Part shown: piece by piece, positions 37,115 through 47,200 of the stretch | Numbering within the stretch: the stretch's first letter is position 1 | Layout of the letters: each line of letters starts with the position of its first letter | From: Fidelibacterota bacterium TCS55 | GTDB taxonomy: Bacteria > Fidelibacterota > Marinisomatia > Marinisomatales > TCS55 | NCBI GenBank assembly: GCA_001577025.1 | Contig: LSCF01000003.1 | Location: 1 to 52,710, forward strand | Direction: 5' to 3' | DNA length: 52,710 nt | The notes under the pieces: model-generated | Databases searched by the model: none | What the model saw: the letters and a program-made list of their open reading frames with translations, nothing else | Told to the model about the DNA's origin: nothing | Translations under genes and position numbers: made by a program

Positions 37115-39427
37115 ATGTCTGATCTGTTAAAACGACTGGGCATGGGTGGTGCCATCGGCCTTGCTATGGCACTTTTCATTGGATGGGGAACCTACGAAAT
37201 CCCTTTTTTAAAATCCCTTTTAGATGGTTATGAATTCCTCTCCTACGACGGACGGATGCGTGCCCGTACCGCTGGCGTAGAGCAGATGTCCATCGATGAT
37301 GTAGTGATTATTGATATTGACAATACATCGGTTGCGCCGCCGGAAGAAGGCGGATTAGGCCATTATTTCGACTGGCCCCAAGCCTACCACGGTCGCCTCA
37401 TCAATACGGTCACTTCCGGTAATCCTGATGCCCTTCTATTTGATATTATTTTTGATAAAGAGAATACATTTAATTATGATTTGGTGAATGCGCTCACCGA
37501 TGAAAATGCGCCCCAAAACGAAGCCCTGTCAGATGTGACGGGCCAATTTCTCGTCAGTAATGATCCGTCTATGTTTTTAGAAGCCACCTATAATTCTCAA
37601 AAGGCTTACCATGCTTTGGTTTTTGAAGAAGAGGATACACTCAATTTTTTGTATAAGATGGATGTAGAACCGGAAGGCTATTTTTATGACAATCATATCA
37701 TTCATGGTGTATCTGAAGAAGCCAAAACCAAACTGCCCCAAGCGGATCGATTAGGGAATACCTATGTAGACCTGCTTTCTGCTTCGGTAGGAGCCGGTTC
37801 AGCCAATTTTCCTCAGGATGAGGACGGCATCATCCGCCGCGCACCCACCGCCATTTATTTTGAAGGTGCAGATCATGTCTATCCCAGTTTGGTCATGTCG
37901 GCGGCCATCGATATCCTTGGCATCAAAAAGGATGGAGGATTCGACTATGACTTTGAAAACAATGTGTTGCGGTTGCGAGACACTACGGATACGGTCGTTC
38001 GTGAAATTCCCATCGATGATCATGGGCGGATGTATGTGAATTATTACGGACCATTCCAGACTTTTTACTACCTACCATACATGTATTGCTTCGATCCTGA
38101 AATGTTGCCTCCGGAATATTGGGAAGGTAAAGTGGCATTGGTAGGGGCATCCCTCCCAGGGCTTATGGATCTTCGAAATACACCGGTCCAGGAAACTTTT
38201 GCCGGGGTGGAGATCCATGCTAACGTTATGAACAGCCTGCTTCAAGGTGAATTTGTTCAACCCAAGCATAGATCCGAAACATTTGTCATCATTATAGTTA
38301 TATCCGTTTTGTTGGGTGTATTGGTAAGCCTCCCTGAAAAACCACTTTACACATTACCCGTTCCACTGGTGGGGATTGTGGCATGGATTCTTTTCACCTA
38401 CTCTCAATTCTTTTCTTCGCTGGTCATGTGGGAAGTGGTCCGGCCGGCTCTCTCTATGATTACCACATATGGCGGCATTTTTCTCTATAACTTCCTCATT
38501 GTAGAAAAAGATAAACGATTTTTGAAGGATACATTCGGTACCTATATCTCTCCTGAACTGATTGATCAAATGTTCGATGCAAAAGAAGAGCCCCAACTTG
38601 GCGGTAATGAGGGCTATCACACTGCTTTCTTTACAGATATTCAAAGTTTTTCAGGATTTTCTGAAAAATTATCGGCGGGAGATTTAGTCGAGTTGTTGAA
38701 CGATTATCTCACAGAAATGACCGATATATTATTAGAAAATAAAGGCACATTAGATAAATATATCGGTGATGCCATTGTGGCTTTTTACGGTGCGCCCGCA
38801 CCGGTGGATGACCATGAATATTGGGCCTGTCTCACAGCCGTAAAAATGCAGGAGCGATTGGCAGAACTGAGAGCCAAATGGCAGGCCGAGGGTGATCGGT
38901 GGCCCGAGATTGTCCACCATATGCAAAACAGGATTGGTATCAATACGGGTAAAATGGTGACGGGAAACATGGGGTCATCTATGCGAATGAATTATACCAT
39001 GATGGGGGATACAGTGAACTTGGCAGCCCGATTGGAAGCATCGGCCAAACAGTATGGCGTTTATATTCAAGTAGCGGAAGAATCTTACCAGGCTTGTAAA
39101 GACAAATTCATCTGGCGGGATCTGGATTATGTCATTGTCATGGGTAAAACAGAGCCGGCCCAGGTATTTGAATTGATTTCTGAAGCAGGCAATATGCCTC
39201 CAGGATATGATAAACTTTTACCAGCTTACGACGAAGCACTGAAACTTTACCGCGGACAAGAATGGGAAAAAGCTATTGATGCATTCAAAGCATCTGATGA
39301 ACTGGAAGATATGTTTGGCGGTAGAAAAACCAACCCAAGCAGAATCTATATTCCCCGCTGCGAACATTATCGCGACAACCCTCCCGGCGATGACTGGGAT
39401 GGATCTTGGGCCCTTACGAAGAAATAG
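37115..39427 (+). CDS. CHASE2-domain adenylate cyclase (class III), membrane-bound
   Basis: 770 residues. N-terminal membrane helix (about 11-29), extracytoplasmic CHASE2 domain (about 30-385; VVIIDIDNTSV, FDIIFDKE, GVEIHANVMNSLL), three membrane helices (about 388-465), then a class III cyclase domain. Metal-binding Asp508 (FFTDIQSFSGF) and Asp552 (KYIGDAIVAFYG) are present. The purine-specificity pair is Lys548 and Thr628, the combination found in bacterial adenylate cyclases, so cAMP is the predicted product. The C-terminal tail (YDEALKLYRGQEWEKAIDAF) is a TPR-like unit. It lies 22 nt after the FecR gene. With the CRP-like dyad at the operon start it suggests a sensor whose product may control its own operon. 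Confidence 0.93.
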   Translation: MSDLLKRLGMGGAIGLAMALFIGWGTYEIPFLKSLLDGYEFLSYDGRMRARTAGVEQMSIDDVVIIDIDNTSVAPPEEGGLGHYFDWPQAYHGRLINTVTSGNPDALLFDIIFDKENTFNYDLVNALTDENAPQNEALSDVTGQFLVSNDPSMFLEATYNSQKAYHALVFEEEDTLNFLYKMDVEPEGYFYDNHIIHGVSEEAKTKLPQADRLGNTYVDLLSASVGAGSANFPQDEDGIIRRAPTAIYFEGADHVYPSLVMSAAIDILGIKKDGGFDYDFENNVLRLRDTTDTVVREIPIDDHGRMYVNYYGPFQTFYYLPYMYCFDPEMLPPEYWEGKVALVGASLPGLMDLRNTPVQETFAGVEIHANVMNSLLQGEFVQPKHRSETFVIIIVISVLLGVLVSLPEKPLYTLPVPLVGIVAWILFTYSQFFSSLVMWEVVRPALSMITTYGGIFLYNFLIVEKDKRFLKDTFGTYISPELIDQMFDAKEEPQLGGNEGYHTAFFTDIQSFSGFSEKLSAGDLVELLNDYLTEMTDILLENKGTLDKYIGDAIVAFYGAPAPVDDHEYWACLTAVKMQERLAELRAKWQAEGDRWPEIVHHMQNRIGINTGKMVTGNMGSSMRMNYTMMGDTVNLAARLEASAKQYGVYIQVAEESYQACKDKFIWRDLDYVIVMGKTEPAQVFELISEAGNMPPGYDKLLPAYDEALKLYRGQEWEKAIDAFKASDELEDMFGGRKTNPSRIYIPRCEHYRDNPPGDDWDGSWALTKK

Positions 39428-39442
39428 AAAATATCTAACCAA

Positions 39443-40375
39443 ATGAATTTGCCATTTTATTCCGCAGCGGACGTACGATCTGCTGTATCCATGTCTGAGG
39501 CCATTGAAGCCATGAAGACTGCTTTTGTAGCTTTAAGTGATGGGTCTGCCATTGTTCCCAATCGGATTAATCTCCCCATTGAAGACCAAAATGCGCTCCA
39601 CCTATCCATGCCTGCTTATATCAAAGGGGGCAAGTATAATACCATCAAATTGGTGAATATCCATTTTGATAACCCCGGAAAAGGATTGCCACTTATCAAT
39701 GGGGTGATTTTGGTCATGGATGCACTGGAAGGGAGTCCGTTGGCCCTGATCGAAGGAAAGTCTGTTACCGCATTACGAACGGGTGCTAGTTCGGGGTTGG
39801 CGACCGATTTATTGGCAAATCCAAATGCAAAACAGGCTGTCATCATAGGAGCTGGTGCCCAGGCCGGAACACAAATTGAAGCCATCCGATGTGTCCGCAA
39901 TTTGGAATCAGTAAAAGTATTGGGTCGGTCAGAAGAAAAAACAGCAGCATTTTGCGAAGGGTTTGATTCGGTAGTTCAACCAGGGAATAAATTGGATTTA
40001 AAAACAGCCGATATTGTTTGTACAGCTACCACCGGCGAGACCCCTTTATTTGATTTAGATGATGTTAAGCCCGGTGTCCATATCAATGCGGTGGGCGCTC
40101 ACAAACCGACCGCAAGAGAGTTGGGGACCGCACTAATTCAGAGGGGAAAAGTATATATCGATAAACTTTCCTCAAGTAAAGTGGAAGCGGGGGATATCCT
40201 GATTCCGGTTTCAGAAGGGACGTATGACTGGAGTCAAATTAAAGGTGAATTGGGAGATTTAGTCATGGGTAAAATCCAAGGCCGATCGTCAACTGAGGAT
40301 ATGACTATTTTTAATTCCATTGGTAATGCAGTCCAGGATTTGGTTATTGCTTCTATGTTAATGGAAAAAAAATAA
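39443..40375 (+). CDS. Ornithine cyclodeaminase/mu-crystallin family NAD(P)-dependent reductase
   Basis: A 310-residue protein. The Rossmann motif is AVIIGAGAQAGTQIEA. Conserved family residues are Lys in NTIKLVNIH and Arg in VTALRTGASSG. The key Asp of true ornithine cyclodeaminases (GGDCPGK region) is His220 here (AVGAHKPTAREL), the pattern of mu-crystallin, pyrroline-2-carboxylate or ketimine reductases and alanine dehydrogenase-like members. So reduction of a cyclic imino acid is more likely than ornithine deamination. It starts 15 nt after the cyclase gene and a terminator follows at 40443, ending this transcription unit. Confidence 0.85.
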   Translation: MNLPFYSAADVRSAVSMSEAIEAMKTAFVALSDGSAIVPNRINLPIEDQNALHLSMPAYIKGGKYNTIKLVNIHFDNPGKGLPLINGVILVMDALEGSPLALIEGKSVTALRTGASSGLATDLLANPNAKQAVIIGAGAQAGTQIEAIRCVRNLESVKVLGRSEEKTAAFCEGFDSVVQPGNKLDLKTADIVCTATTGETPLFDLDDVKPGVHINAVGAHKPTARELGTALIQRGKVYIDKLSSSKVEAGDILIPVSEGTYDWSQIKGELGDLVMGKIQGRSSTEDMTIFNSIGNAVQDLVIASMLMEKK

Positions 40376-40442
40376 AAATGGACATTTATCCTGTTTTAAG
40401 TTTCATAAAAAGGTAAGAATTTCCGCCATGGATATTTTGACT

Positions 40443-40476
40443 ACGGCCGCCCTTTTGTTAAAGGGTGGCCGTTTTT
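40443..40476 (+). terminator. Rho-independent terminator after the cyclodeaminase-family gene
   Basis: Stem ACGGCCGCCCTT / AAGGGTGGCCGT (40443-40454 with 40461-40472), 12 pairs including one G-T wobble, loop of about 6 nt, then a run of T to 40476. It separates the upstream operon from the carA promoter. Confidence 0.9.
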
Positions 40477-40512
40477 GTATAAACCCCAATTGGGTGATTC
40501 AATAATGATGCA

Positions 40513-40538
40513 GGGTCAAATGAAACAACGTTTGACCC
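40513..40538. promoter_or_regulatory. Inverted repeat overlapping the carA -35 element (putative operator)
   Basis: Perfect 8-bp inverted repeat GGGTCAAA (40513-40520) and TTTGACCC (40531-40538) with a 10-nt spacer. The right arm contains the -35 hexamer TTGACC, so a bound protein would block RNA polymerase. It is not an ArgR box of the known type. In RNA it could also form a hairpin, but it lies upstream of the predicted start site. Confidence 0.5.
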
Positions 40539-40561
40539 ATTCCTGTTTTATTTTTTATAAT
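40532..40561 (+). promoter_or_regulatory. sigma70-type promoter of carA
   Basis: TTGACC (40532-40537), 18-nt spacer, TATAAT (40556-40561), close to consensus. The start is expected near 40568, giving a leader of about 32 nt before the carA ATG. Confidence 0.7.
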
Positions 40562-40599
40562 GAACAAAAATTTTCTTACCGCATAATAATGGACAATAC

Positions 40600-41694
40600 A
40601 TGAGTGAACTTAACCCCGCAATTTTACTTTTCGAAGACGGTCGCATTTTTCAAGGAAATGCCTTTGGCCATACTGGCGAAACCACAGGAGAAGTTTGTTT
40701 TAATACGGGCATGTCCGGTTACCAGGAAATTTTAACGGATCCTTCTTATTGCAAACAAATCGTCACCATGACAGCGCCACATATAGGCAATTACGGTGTA
40801 AACCCGGAGGATATAGAGTCAGAACGCGTACAAGTGGCGGGATTTGTAATTAAAGAAGAAACAGCTGTTCCTTCCAATTGGAGATCAACCCAATCCATTG
40901 GTGAATATTTAGATGCACATAAAATTGTGGGCATTCAAAATGTAGATACCCGCGCCATTACGCGCCACCTCAGAGATCAGGGGGCCATGAATGGTATTAT
41001 ATCATCCGTGGATTTGAATATAGATAGTTTGAAAGAGAAGTTAGTAAAAGTCCCTTCAATGGCAGGGCTTGACTTGGCAAAGGAAGTCACTACCGATTCA
41101 TCATTTGAATGGTCAAAAAATGGCAGCACCGGGAATTATAAAGTGGCGGCGATTGATTTTGGGATAAAACATAATATCCTCAGGTTATTAGAAAGCCATG
41201 GTTGCGATGTGACTGTCTTTCCCGCCAATACATCTGCCGATGATATTTTGAAATTTGATCCGGATGGTGTATTTCTTAGTAATGGTCCCGGTGATCCGGC
41301 AGCCGTTACCTATGGCATTGAAATGGTAAAGCAACTTGTAGGGAAGAAACCGATTTTTGGCATTTGTTTAGGGCACCAAATATTGGCTTTGGCATTAGGC
41401 GCAGCAACATTTAAACTAAAATTTGGTCACCGCGGCATCAACCATCCTGTCCGGAATGAAGATAATGGAGTTGTAGAAATCTCCAGCCAAAACCACGGCT
41501 TTGTGGTGGACCCTGAATCGCTTCCGAAGAATGTGGTTCAAACGCATGTAAACCTGAACGATAACACCAATGCGGGCATTCGATGTGATGATATGAATGC
41601 ATTTTCGGTACAATATCATCCAGAATCCAGTCCCGGCCCTCATGACAGTCGATATCTCTTTCAGCAATTTGCAGATTTAATGAATAGCCACTGA
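40600..41694 (+). CDS. carA: Carbamoyl-phosphate synthase small (glutaminase) subunit
   Basis: 364 residues, normal length. The N-terminal CarA domain (LLFEDGRIFQGNAFG, VCFNTGMSGYQEILTDPSY) is followed by a class I glutamine amidotransferase domain with nucleophile Cys256 (FGICLGHQIL), His340 and Glu342 (VQYHPESSPGP). It supplies ammonia to CarB for carbamoyl phosphate, used for arginine and pyrimidines. It has its own promoter. carB is not adjacent; three genes lie between them. Confidence 0.97.
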   Translation: MSELNPAILLFEDGRIFQGNAFGHTGETTGEVCFNTGMSGYQEILTDPSYCKQIVTMTAPHIGNYGVNPEDIESERVQVAGFVIKEETAVPSNWRSTQSIGEYLDAHKIVGIQNVDTRAITRHLRDQGAMNGIISSVDLNIDSLKEKLVKVPSMAGLDLAKEVTTDSSFEWSKNGSTGNYKVAAIDFGIKHNILRLLESHGCDVTVFPANTSADDILKFDPDGVFLSNGPGDPAAVTYGIEMVKQLVGKKPIFGICLGHQILALALGAATFKLKFGHRGINHPVRNEDNGVVEISSQNHGFVVDPESLPKNVVQTHVNLNDNTNAGIRCDDMNAFSVQYHPESSPGPHDSRYLFQQFADLMNSH

Positions 41695-41754
41695 GATGCA
41701 GAGATTAGAAAATATAATTTCAAAGCATCATCTATAAATCTGAGACATTAACCA

Positions 41755-42660
41755 ATGATCCTAGAAACTAACCAGCTGACAAAATCTTTTGGCCTTCGCA
41801 AAGCTGTGGATAATCTTAATCTTGAGATTCCTGAAGGCGCTGTATATGGGTTTTTAGGTCCGAATGGCAGTGGAAAATCCACAACGATCCGGATGATGAC
41901 CGCATTAATCACCCCGGACGAGGGTGAAGTGATTATTCAAGGTAAATCGGTGCAGGCGAATGGTAATACGGCCCTAACTGATGTGGGTGCACTCATCGAG
42001 CGTGCAGATTTTCATAAGCATCTCTCCGGTGAAACGAACCTGAAAATGCTGGCGCGTATGGATGGTACGGATATGTCCAGAGTTCAAATGGTGCTAGATC
42101 GGACTGGGTTGGGCGCCCGGGGAAATGATAAGGTGAAGACCTATTCACAGGGGATGAGACAGCGATTGGGAATCGCCCAAGCCCTTCTATCCAATCCAAA
42201 ATTATTAATTCTGGATGAGCCAACCAATGGTCTTGATCCACAAGGGATGAAAGAAGTACGTGATTTAATCCAAGAATTAGCATCAGAGGGTATTACCATT
42301 TTTATTTCTTCACATCTGCTGGACGAAGTGCAAAAGATATGCTCGCATGTAGCCATGATCAGTTTGGGGAGCCTCATTACTGCTGGGAAGATTGAAGATT
42401 TATTGCGGGATTCAGATTTGCTCTTAACAGAAGTCCATGTGAATAAAGTCGAGGAGGCAGTAAAATTGCTTTCAGATCAATCGTGGATTCACCGCTGTGA
42501 GGCAGAAGATAGTGTTTTGCGTGTTGGTGTTGGCCAAGAGCACATTACAGAAATGGTTCAATTGTTAGTAAAAAACAATATTCAGGTTTCCGCTGTTATT
42601 CCGAAAACCAGTTTAGAAGATTTATATTTATCGAAGCTGGGGACAGAAAGTCAAATCTGA
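41755..42660 (+). CDS. ABC transporter ATP-binding protein (bacitracin-type exporter class)
   Basis: A 301-residue ATPase: Walker A GPNGSGKSTTI, signature YSQGMRQRLGIAQALL, Walker B LLILDEPTNGLD, switch His in ISSHLLDEVQ. The C-terminal extra domain is as in BcrA-like proteins. Its stop overlaps the permease start (TGATG at 42658-42662). The transporter sits between carA and carB; the substrate is unknown. Confidence 0.92.
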   Translation: MILETNQLTKSFGLRKAVDNLNLEIPEGAVYGFLGPNGSGKSTTIRMMTALITPDEGEVIIQGKSVQANGNTALTDVGALIERADFHKHLSGETNLKMLARMDGTDMSRVQMVLDRTGLGARGNDKVKTYSQGMRQRLGIAQALLSNPKLLILDEPTNGLDPQGMKEVRDLIQELASEGITIFISSHLLDEVQKICSHVAMISLGSLITAGKIEDLLRDSDLLLTEVHVNKVEEAVKLLSDQSWIHRCEAEDSVLRVGVGQEHITEMVQLLVKNNIQVSAVIPKTSLEDLYLSKLGTESQI

Positions 42661-43496
42661 TGTTGGGATTGATTCATAACGAATTGCTGGTCATCATCGG
42701 TCGTTGGCGTAGTTATATCGGATTCATTGGTATATCCATTCTCATGCCGCTGATTCTTTGGGGGTTTGTCCACGGTAGTAACGAGCTGCACCAAGATTAT
42801 GTCCGGGAATTGGGCGGTACATTTGTGGTGGTAGGGAATATTTTTAATGCATTTCTGGCCACCTATATCATTATGAATACATTGTGGATTCATATTCCAT
42901 TTTTAATCACTTTGGCCGCCGGGGATTCAGTAGCGGCTGACGGATCCAATGGCATTTTCAGGATTACACTTACTCGATCGGTCAGCCGATTAAAAATTCT
43001 TATTTCAAAATTATTGGCTACCTATATCTATACAGCCGCGCTCCTCATATTTTGTGCATTCTGGAGTCTGGGCGTTGGCAGCTTGGTTTTGGGCACAGGT
43101 GATCTCATTACCATCGATAACGGCATTTTAATTTTAGATGAATCTCAGGCATGGATTCGAATGGCCCTATCATTTGCTTTGGCCATTTTGGTCATGTGTA
43201 CAGTGGCGACCCTTTGTTTTATGTTTTCTGCATTGGTAAATAATGCAGTAGGACCCATTATCGGCACCATGTTTTTAATCATTATCAGTTATATGATTAT
43301 GGGAATCCCATTGGAATTCTTTGAAAAAATTGAGCCCTATCTATTTGTAAAATATTTCAATGTATGGTGGGATGCATTTAAGGATCCAATCCCCTGGGGA
43401 GAGATTGGTAAAAAACTCGGCATTTTGTCACTTTACTCAGCAGGGTTTTTCGGCATCGCAGTAAAAGTGTTTTTAGCAAAGGATATTAAAACATGA
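42660..43496 (+). CDS. ABC-2 family transporter permease
   Basis: A 278-residue protein with about six hydrophobic helices, for example IGFIGISILMPLILWGFVH, ALSFALAILVMCTVATLCF and PIIGTMFLIIISYMIMGI, and the region FRITLTRSVSRLKILISK typical of ABC-2 permeases partnered with BcrA-type ATPases. It overlaps the ATPase stop by one base, and its own stop overlaps the LolA-like gene (ATGA at 43493-43496). Confidence 0.88.
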   Translation: MLGLIHNELLVIIGRWRSYIGFIGISILMPLILWGFVHGSNELHQDYVRELGGTFVVVGNIFNAFLATYIIMNTLWIHIPFLITLAAGDSVAADGSNGIFRITLTRSVSRLKILISKLLATYIYTAALLIFCAFWSLGVGSLVLGTGDLITIDNGILILDESQAWIRMALSFALAILVMCTVATLCFMFSALVNNAVGPIIGTMFLIIISYMIMGIPLEFFEKIEPYLFVKYFNVWWDAFKDPIPWGEIGKKLGILSLYSAGFFGIAVKVFLAKDIKT

Positions 43497-44248
43497 GGCA
43501 TTTATTTATCATTGCTATCATGTGGTCATCGATCGTTTTTGGACAATCCATGACGGTAGAAAAGATTCGGGATAATGTAATTGCACAATTTGAACAGATT
43601 AATGATTATCAGGTGGATATGAAAATATCAGTTAAGATGACAGGTTTTCGTATGCCTAAGAAGAAGATTCGTGTCTATTATAAACGGCCAGATAAAGTGA
43701 AAGTAGAAACGAAAGGATTCGCCATTTTACCCAAGACAGGGGTGGATGGGAATCCCAGTGAGTTTTTGGATATGCTGAAGCATGTAACCGATATTAAGCG
43801 AACCATCCATAACAATTCGCCATACTATAAAATAATGGGCAAGGTTGAACGTGATTCATTAAAGATTCCATTAAATGTAAATAAAAATGAAACACCTGAA
43901 ATCACCATGGATGTATTAGTGGATGCGAAAAAATGGGTCATCACCGAAGTGGACGTTTATTTGGATTCTGAAAGTGTGTTCACCTTTCAAACCGATTATA
44001 CAGAAATAGATGGAATTTATGTTCCGGAGCGTTCCATCTTTAAAATTGGTATCAAAGGAATTAGCAAGTGGTCCGCTGGGAATCCAGTTGATCTAGGCGG
44101 TCCCGGCTCAGAGAGACAAGATTTTGAAGACATGGCAAAAAATGCCGGGTTTGATCCTGAAAAGGATGAATTTGTAGGAGAAATGGTTATGGCCTTCACA
44201 AAATACAAAGTGAATGAAGGAATCGATAACCAAATATTTGAAGAATAG
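43493..44248 (+). CDS. Exported LolA-like (lipoprotein-sorting fold) protein
   Basis: A 251-residue protein with a signal peptide (MRHLFIIAIMWSSIVFGQ) and a LolA/LppX-like half-barrel: FEQINDYQVDMKISVKMTG, KIRVYYKRPDKVKVE, MDVLVDAKKWVITEVDVYLD, FQTDYTEIDGIYVPERSIF. Such proteins carry lipids or lipoproteins through the periplasm. It is fused in translation to the ABC permease, so a system that moves a lipid-like molecule to the outer membrane is the natural hypothesis. Confidence 0.75.
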   Translation: MRHLFIIAIMWSSIVFGQSMTVEKIRDNVIAQFEQINDYQVDMKISVKMTGFRMPKKKIRVYYKRPDKVKVETKGFAILPKTGVDGNPSEFLDMLKHVTDIKRTIHNNSPYYKIMGKVERDSLKIPLNVNKNETPEITMDVLVDAKKWVITEVDVYLDSESVFTFQTDYTEIDGIYVPERSIFKIGIKGISKWSAGNPVDLGGPGSERQDFEDMAKNAGFDPEKDEFVGEMVMAFTKYKVNEGIDNQIFEE

Positions 44249-44260
44249 CAGTAAAGAATT

Positions 44261-47200
44261 ATGCCAAAACGAAACGACATTGAATCCATATTAATTATTG
44301 GCGCCGGTCCCATCATTATCGGTCAGGCCTGTGAATTTGATTATTCCGGCACTCAAGCCACCCGGGCTTTGAAGGAGGAAGGTTACAGGGTTATCCTGGT
44401 GAACTCCAATCCTGCCACGATTATGACCGATCCAAATTTGGCGGATGCAACATATATTGAGCCAATTACTTCAGAGTATGTTGAGGCCATTATTCAAAAA
44501 GAAAAGCCAGACGCTATTCTCCCAACCGTGGGCGGACAAACCGGTCTGAATATTGCTATGGACCTGCACCGGGAAGGTATTCTGGAAAAGTATGGGGTCC
44601 AGCTTATTGGGGCTCAGGTAGATGCCATTGACAAGGCGGAGGATCGTGAACGATTTAAAGAAGCCATGGATGCGGTAGGTATTGATACAGCGATAGGTGG
44701 TTTCATCAACTCTTGGGATGAAGCGGAAGCCCACCTTGATAAAATGCAATTTCCCATCATCATTCGGCCATCTTTTACCATGGGCGGCACCGGTGGTGCA
44801 GTAGCATATAATTATGAAGAATATCAAAAATTGGTGGAGAATGGCCTGAATGCGAGCCCTATTAATGAAGTGCTAATTGAAGAATCTTTGCTGGGATGGA
44901 AGGAATTTGAACTGGAAGTCATCCGGGATAAGGCTGATAATGCCATCATCATTTGTTCCATTGAAAATTTTGATCCAATGGGGGTTCACACAGGAGATTC
45001 AGTAACCGTTGCACCGGCTATGACACTCACCGATAAAGAATTCCAACAGATGCGAAATTGGGCCATCCTTTGCTTGCGAACTATTGGCGTTGAAACGGGC
45101 GGTTCCAATGTACAATTTGCAGTTAATCCTGAAAATGGCCGCATGATTATTATTGAGATGAACCCACGCGTGAGTCGGTCATCTGCGTTGGCATCAAAAG
45201 CGACAGGATTCCCCATTGCCAAAGTGGCAGCAAAGCTGGCAGTTGGATTTACTTTGGATGAACTACCCAACGACATTACCGGGAAAACTTTGGCAGCGTT
45301 TGAACCCACCATTGACTATATAATAACCAAAGTGCCTCGATTTGATTTTGAAAAATTTCCATCCGCTTCAGGACATTTAGGTGTGCAGATGCAAAGTGTG
45401 GGCGAAGTGATGTCTATTGGTCGCACATTCAGAGAGTCAGTGCAAAAAGCATATCGTTCTTTAGAAGTTGGGTTGGATGGACTAGAGCCTAAACCGGCGG
45501 CAGAAGGGGATCCGGATGTTAATCGAGCACGATCATTGGATATGTCCACCTTGCGGTATGGAACGTCATTCCGGTTGTTAAAAGTCCGTCAAGCACTTGT
45601 CGAGGGGCAATCTATTGAGGATGTGTTTAATGTAACAAAAATTGATCCATGGTTTTTAAATCAAATTAAAATGTTGGTAGATATGAATAATGTAGAGACG
45701 CTTAGCAATGCGTCTTTACGTAAATTAAAACACAATGGATTTTCTGATCGACAAATCGGACGGATGATAGGAAAAAAAGAAAAAGAGATTCGTGCGCAAC
45801 GCCATGATGAATCGGTTCATCCTTCTTACAAAGTTGTAGACACTTGTGCAGCTGAATTTGAAGCCCAGACGCCATATTGTTATTCAACTTATGATGAAGA
45901 AAATGAAATCATGCCCTTAGAGGGGAAGAAAGTGATCATTTTGGGCGGTGGCCCTAATCGAATAGGCCAAGGCATAGAATTTGATTATTGCTGTGTTCAG
46001 GCTGTATTTGGACTAAAGGATCAAGGCTATAAAACCATTATGGTCAATTGTAATCCGGAAACTGTCAGCACAGACTTTGACTTAGTGGATCGTCTCTATT
46101 TTGAACCGGTCACATTTGAAGATGTTTTGAATATTGTTGAATTTGAAAAACCCGAGGGTGTTTTGGTGCAGTTTGGTGGTCAAACACCTTTAAAAATCGC
46201 AAATGCCTTGGCTGATGCCGGTGTTCCAATCATTGGTACGTCTCCGAAAAATATTGATCTGGCAGAAGACCGGGAGAAATTCGGCACCATTCTAAAAAAG
46301 CTAAAGATAGTATGTCCCCAATACGGCACGGGACGAACTCTGGATGAAGTGGTGTCTGTGGCCGAAAAAATTGGATTTCCTGTTCTAGCCCGTCCCAGTT
46401 ATGTCCTGGGAGGGAGAGCCATGGAAATCGTTTATTCAAAAGAACAGTTGATTGATTATATTTCTCGAAATGCTGATGTAACAGAAGGTCATCCCATATT
46501 GATCGATGAATTCTTAGAGGATGCCTTCGAATTTGATGTGGATGCCCTATGTGATGGTGAAACGGTGCACATCGGAGCAGTAATGCAGCATATTGAAGAA
46601 GCGGGGATTCACTCCGGGGATTCGGCCTGTGTATTGCCTCCGTACCGAATCACAACTGATGCCATGGATGAAATCATTCGAATTGCAAAAGCATTAGCCC
46701 TTGAACTAAAGGTTATTGGTCTCATCAATTTGCAATTCGCATATAAAGATGGCCAGGTCTATGTACTGGAAGTCAACCCAAGAGCGAGTCGGACAGTGCC
46801 GTTTGTAAGTAAAACTACTGATGTTCCCCTTGCTCGGATTGCTTCCCAATTGGCAGTAGGTGCAAAACTATCCAAATTTAAATTAAAATCCTGGGACGAA
46901 AATTCTCATGTGGCGGTAAAGGAAGCCGTGCTGCCATTTAATAAATTTCCAGAAGAATCCATTTTTTTAAGCCCGGAAATGAAATCCACCGGTGAAGTGA
47001 TGGGTATATCCAATTCAATGGGAGAGTCATTTCGACGGGCCTCCATCAGTGCCGGGAATAAGGTCCCCAATTCCGGAACCGTATTCATTTCAGTAAACGA
47101 TGGGGACAAGTTGGACATTATTCCCATCGCCCGCGATCTGAATGAAATTGGTTTTAAACTGATTGCCACATCAGGAACGGCCAAAGAACTAAAACGAAAT

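Noticed and set aside
40428-40505. Possible 25-codon leader peptide before carA
   Set aside because: The frame runs through the terminator hairpin at 40443, has no enrichment of any amino acid, no ribosome site, and ends upstream of the carA promoter.
44986-45312. Long antisense frames within carB and other large genes
   Set aside because: They mirror the codon pattern of strongly conserved genes, have no start signals or recognisable motifs, and are expected shadows.
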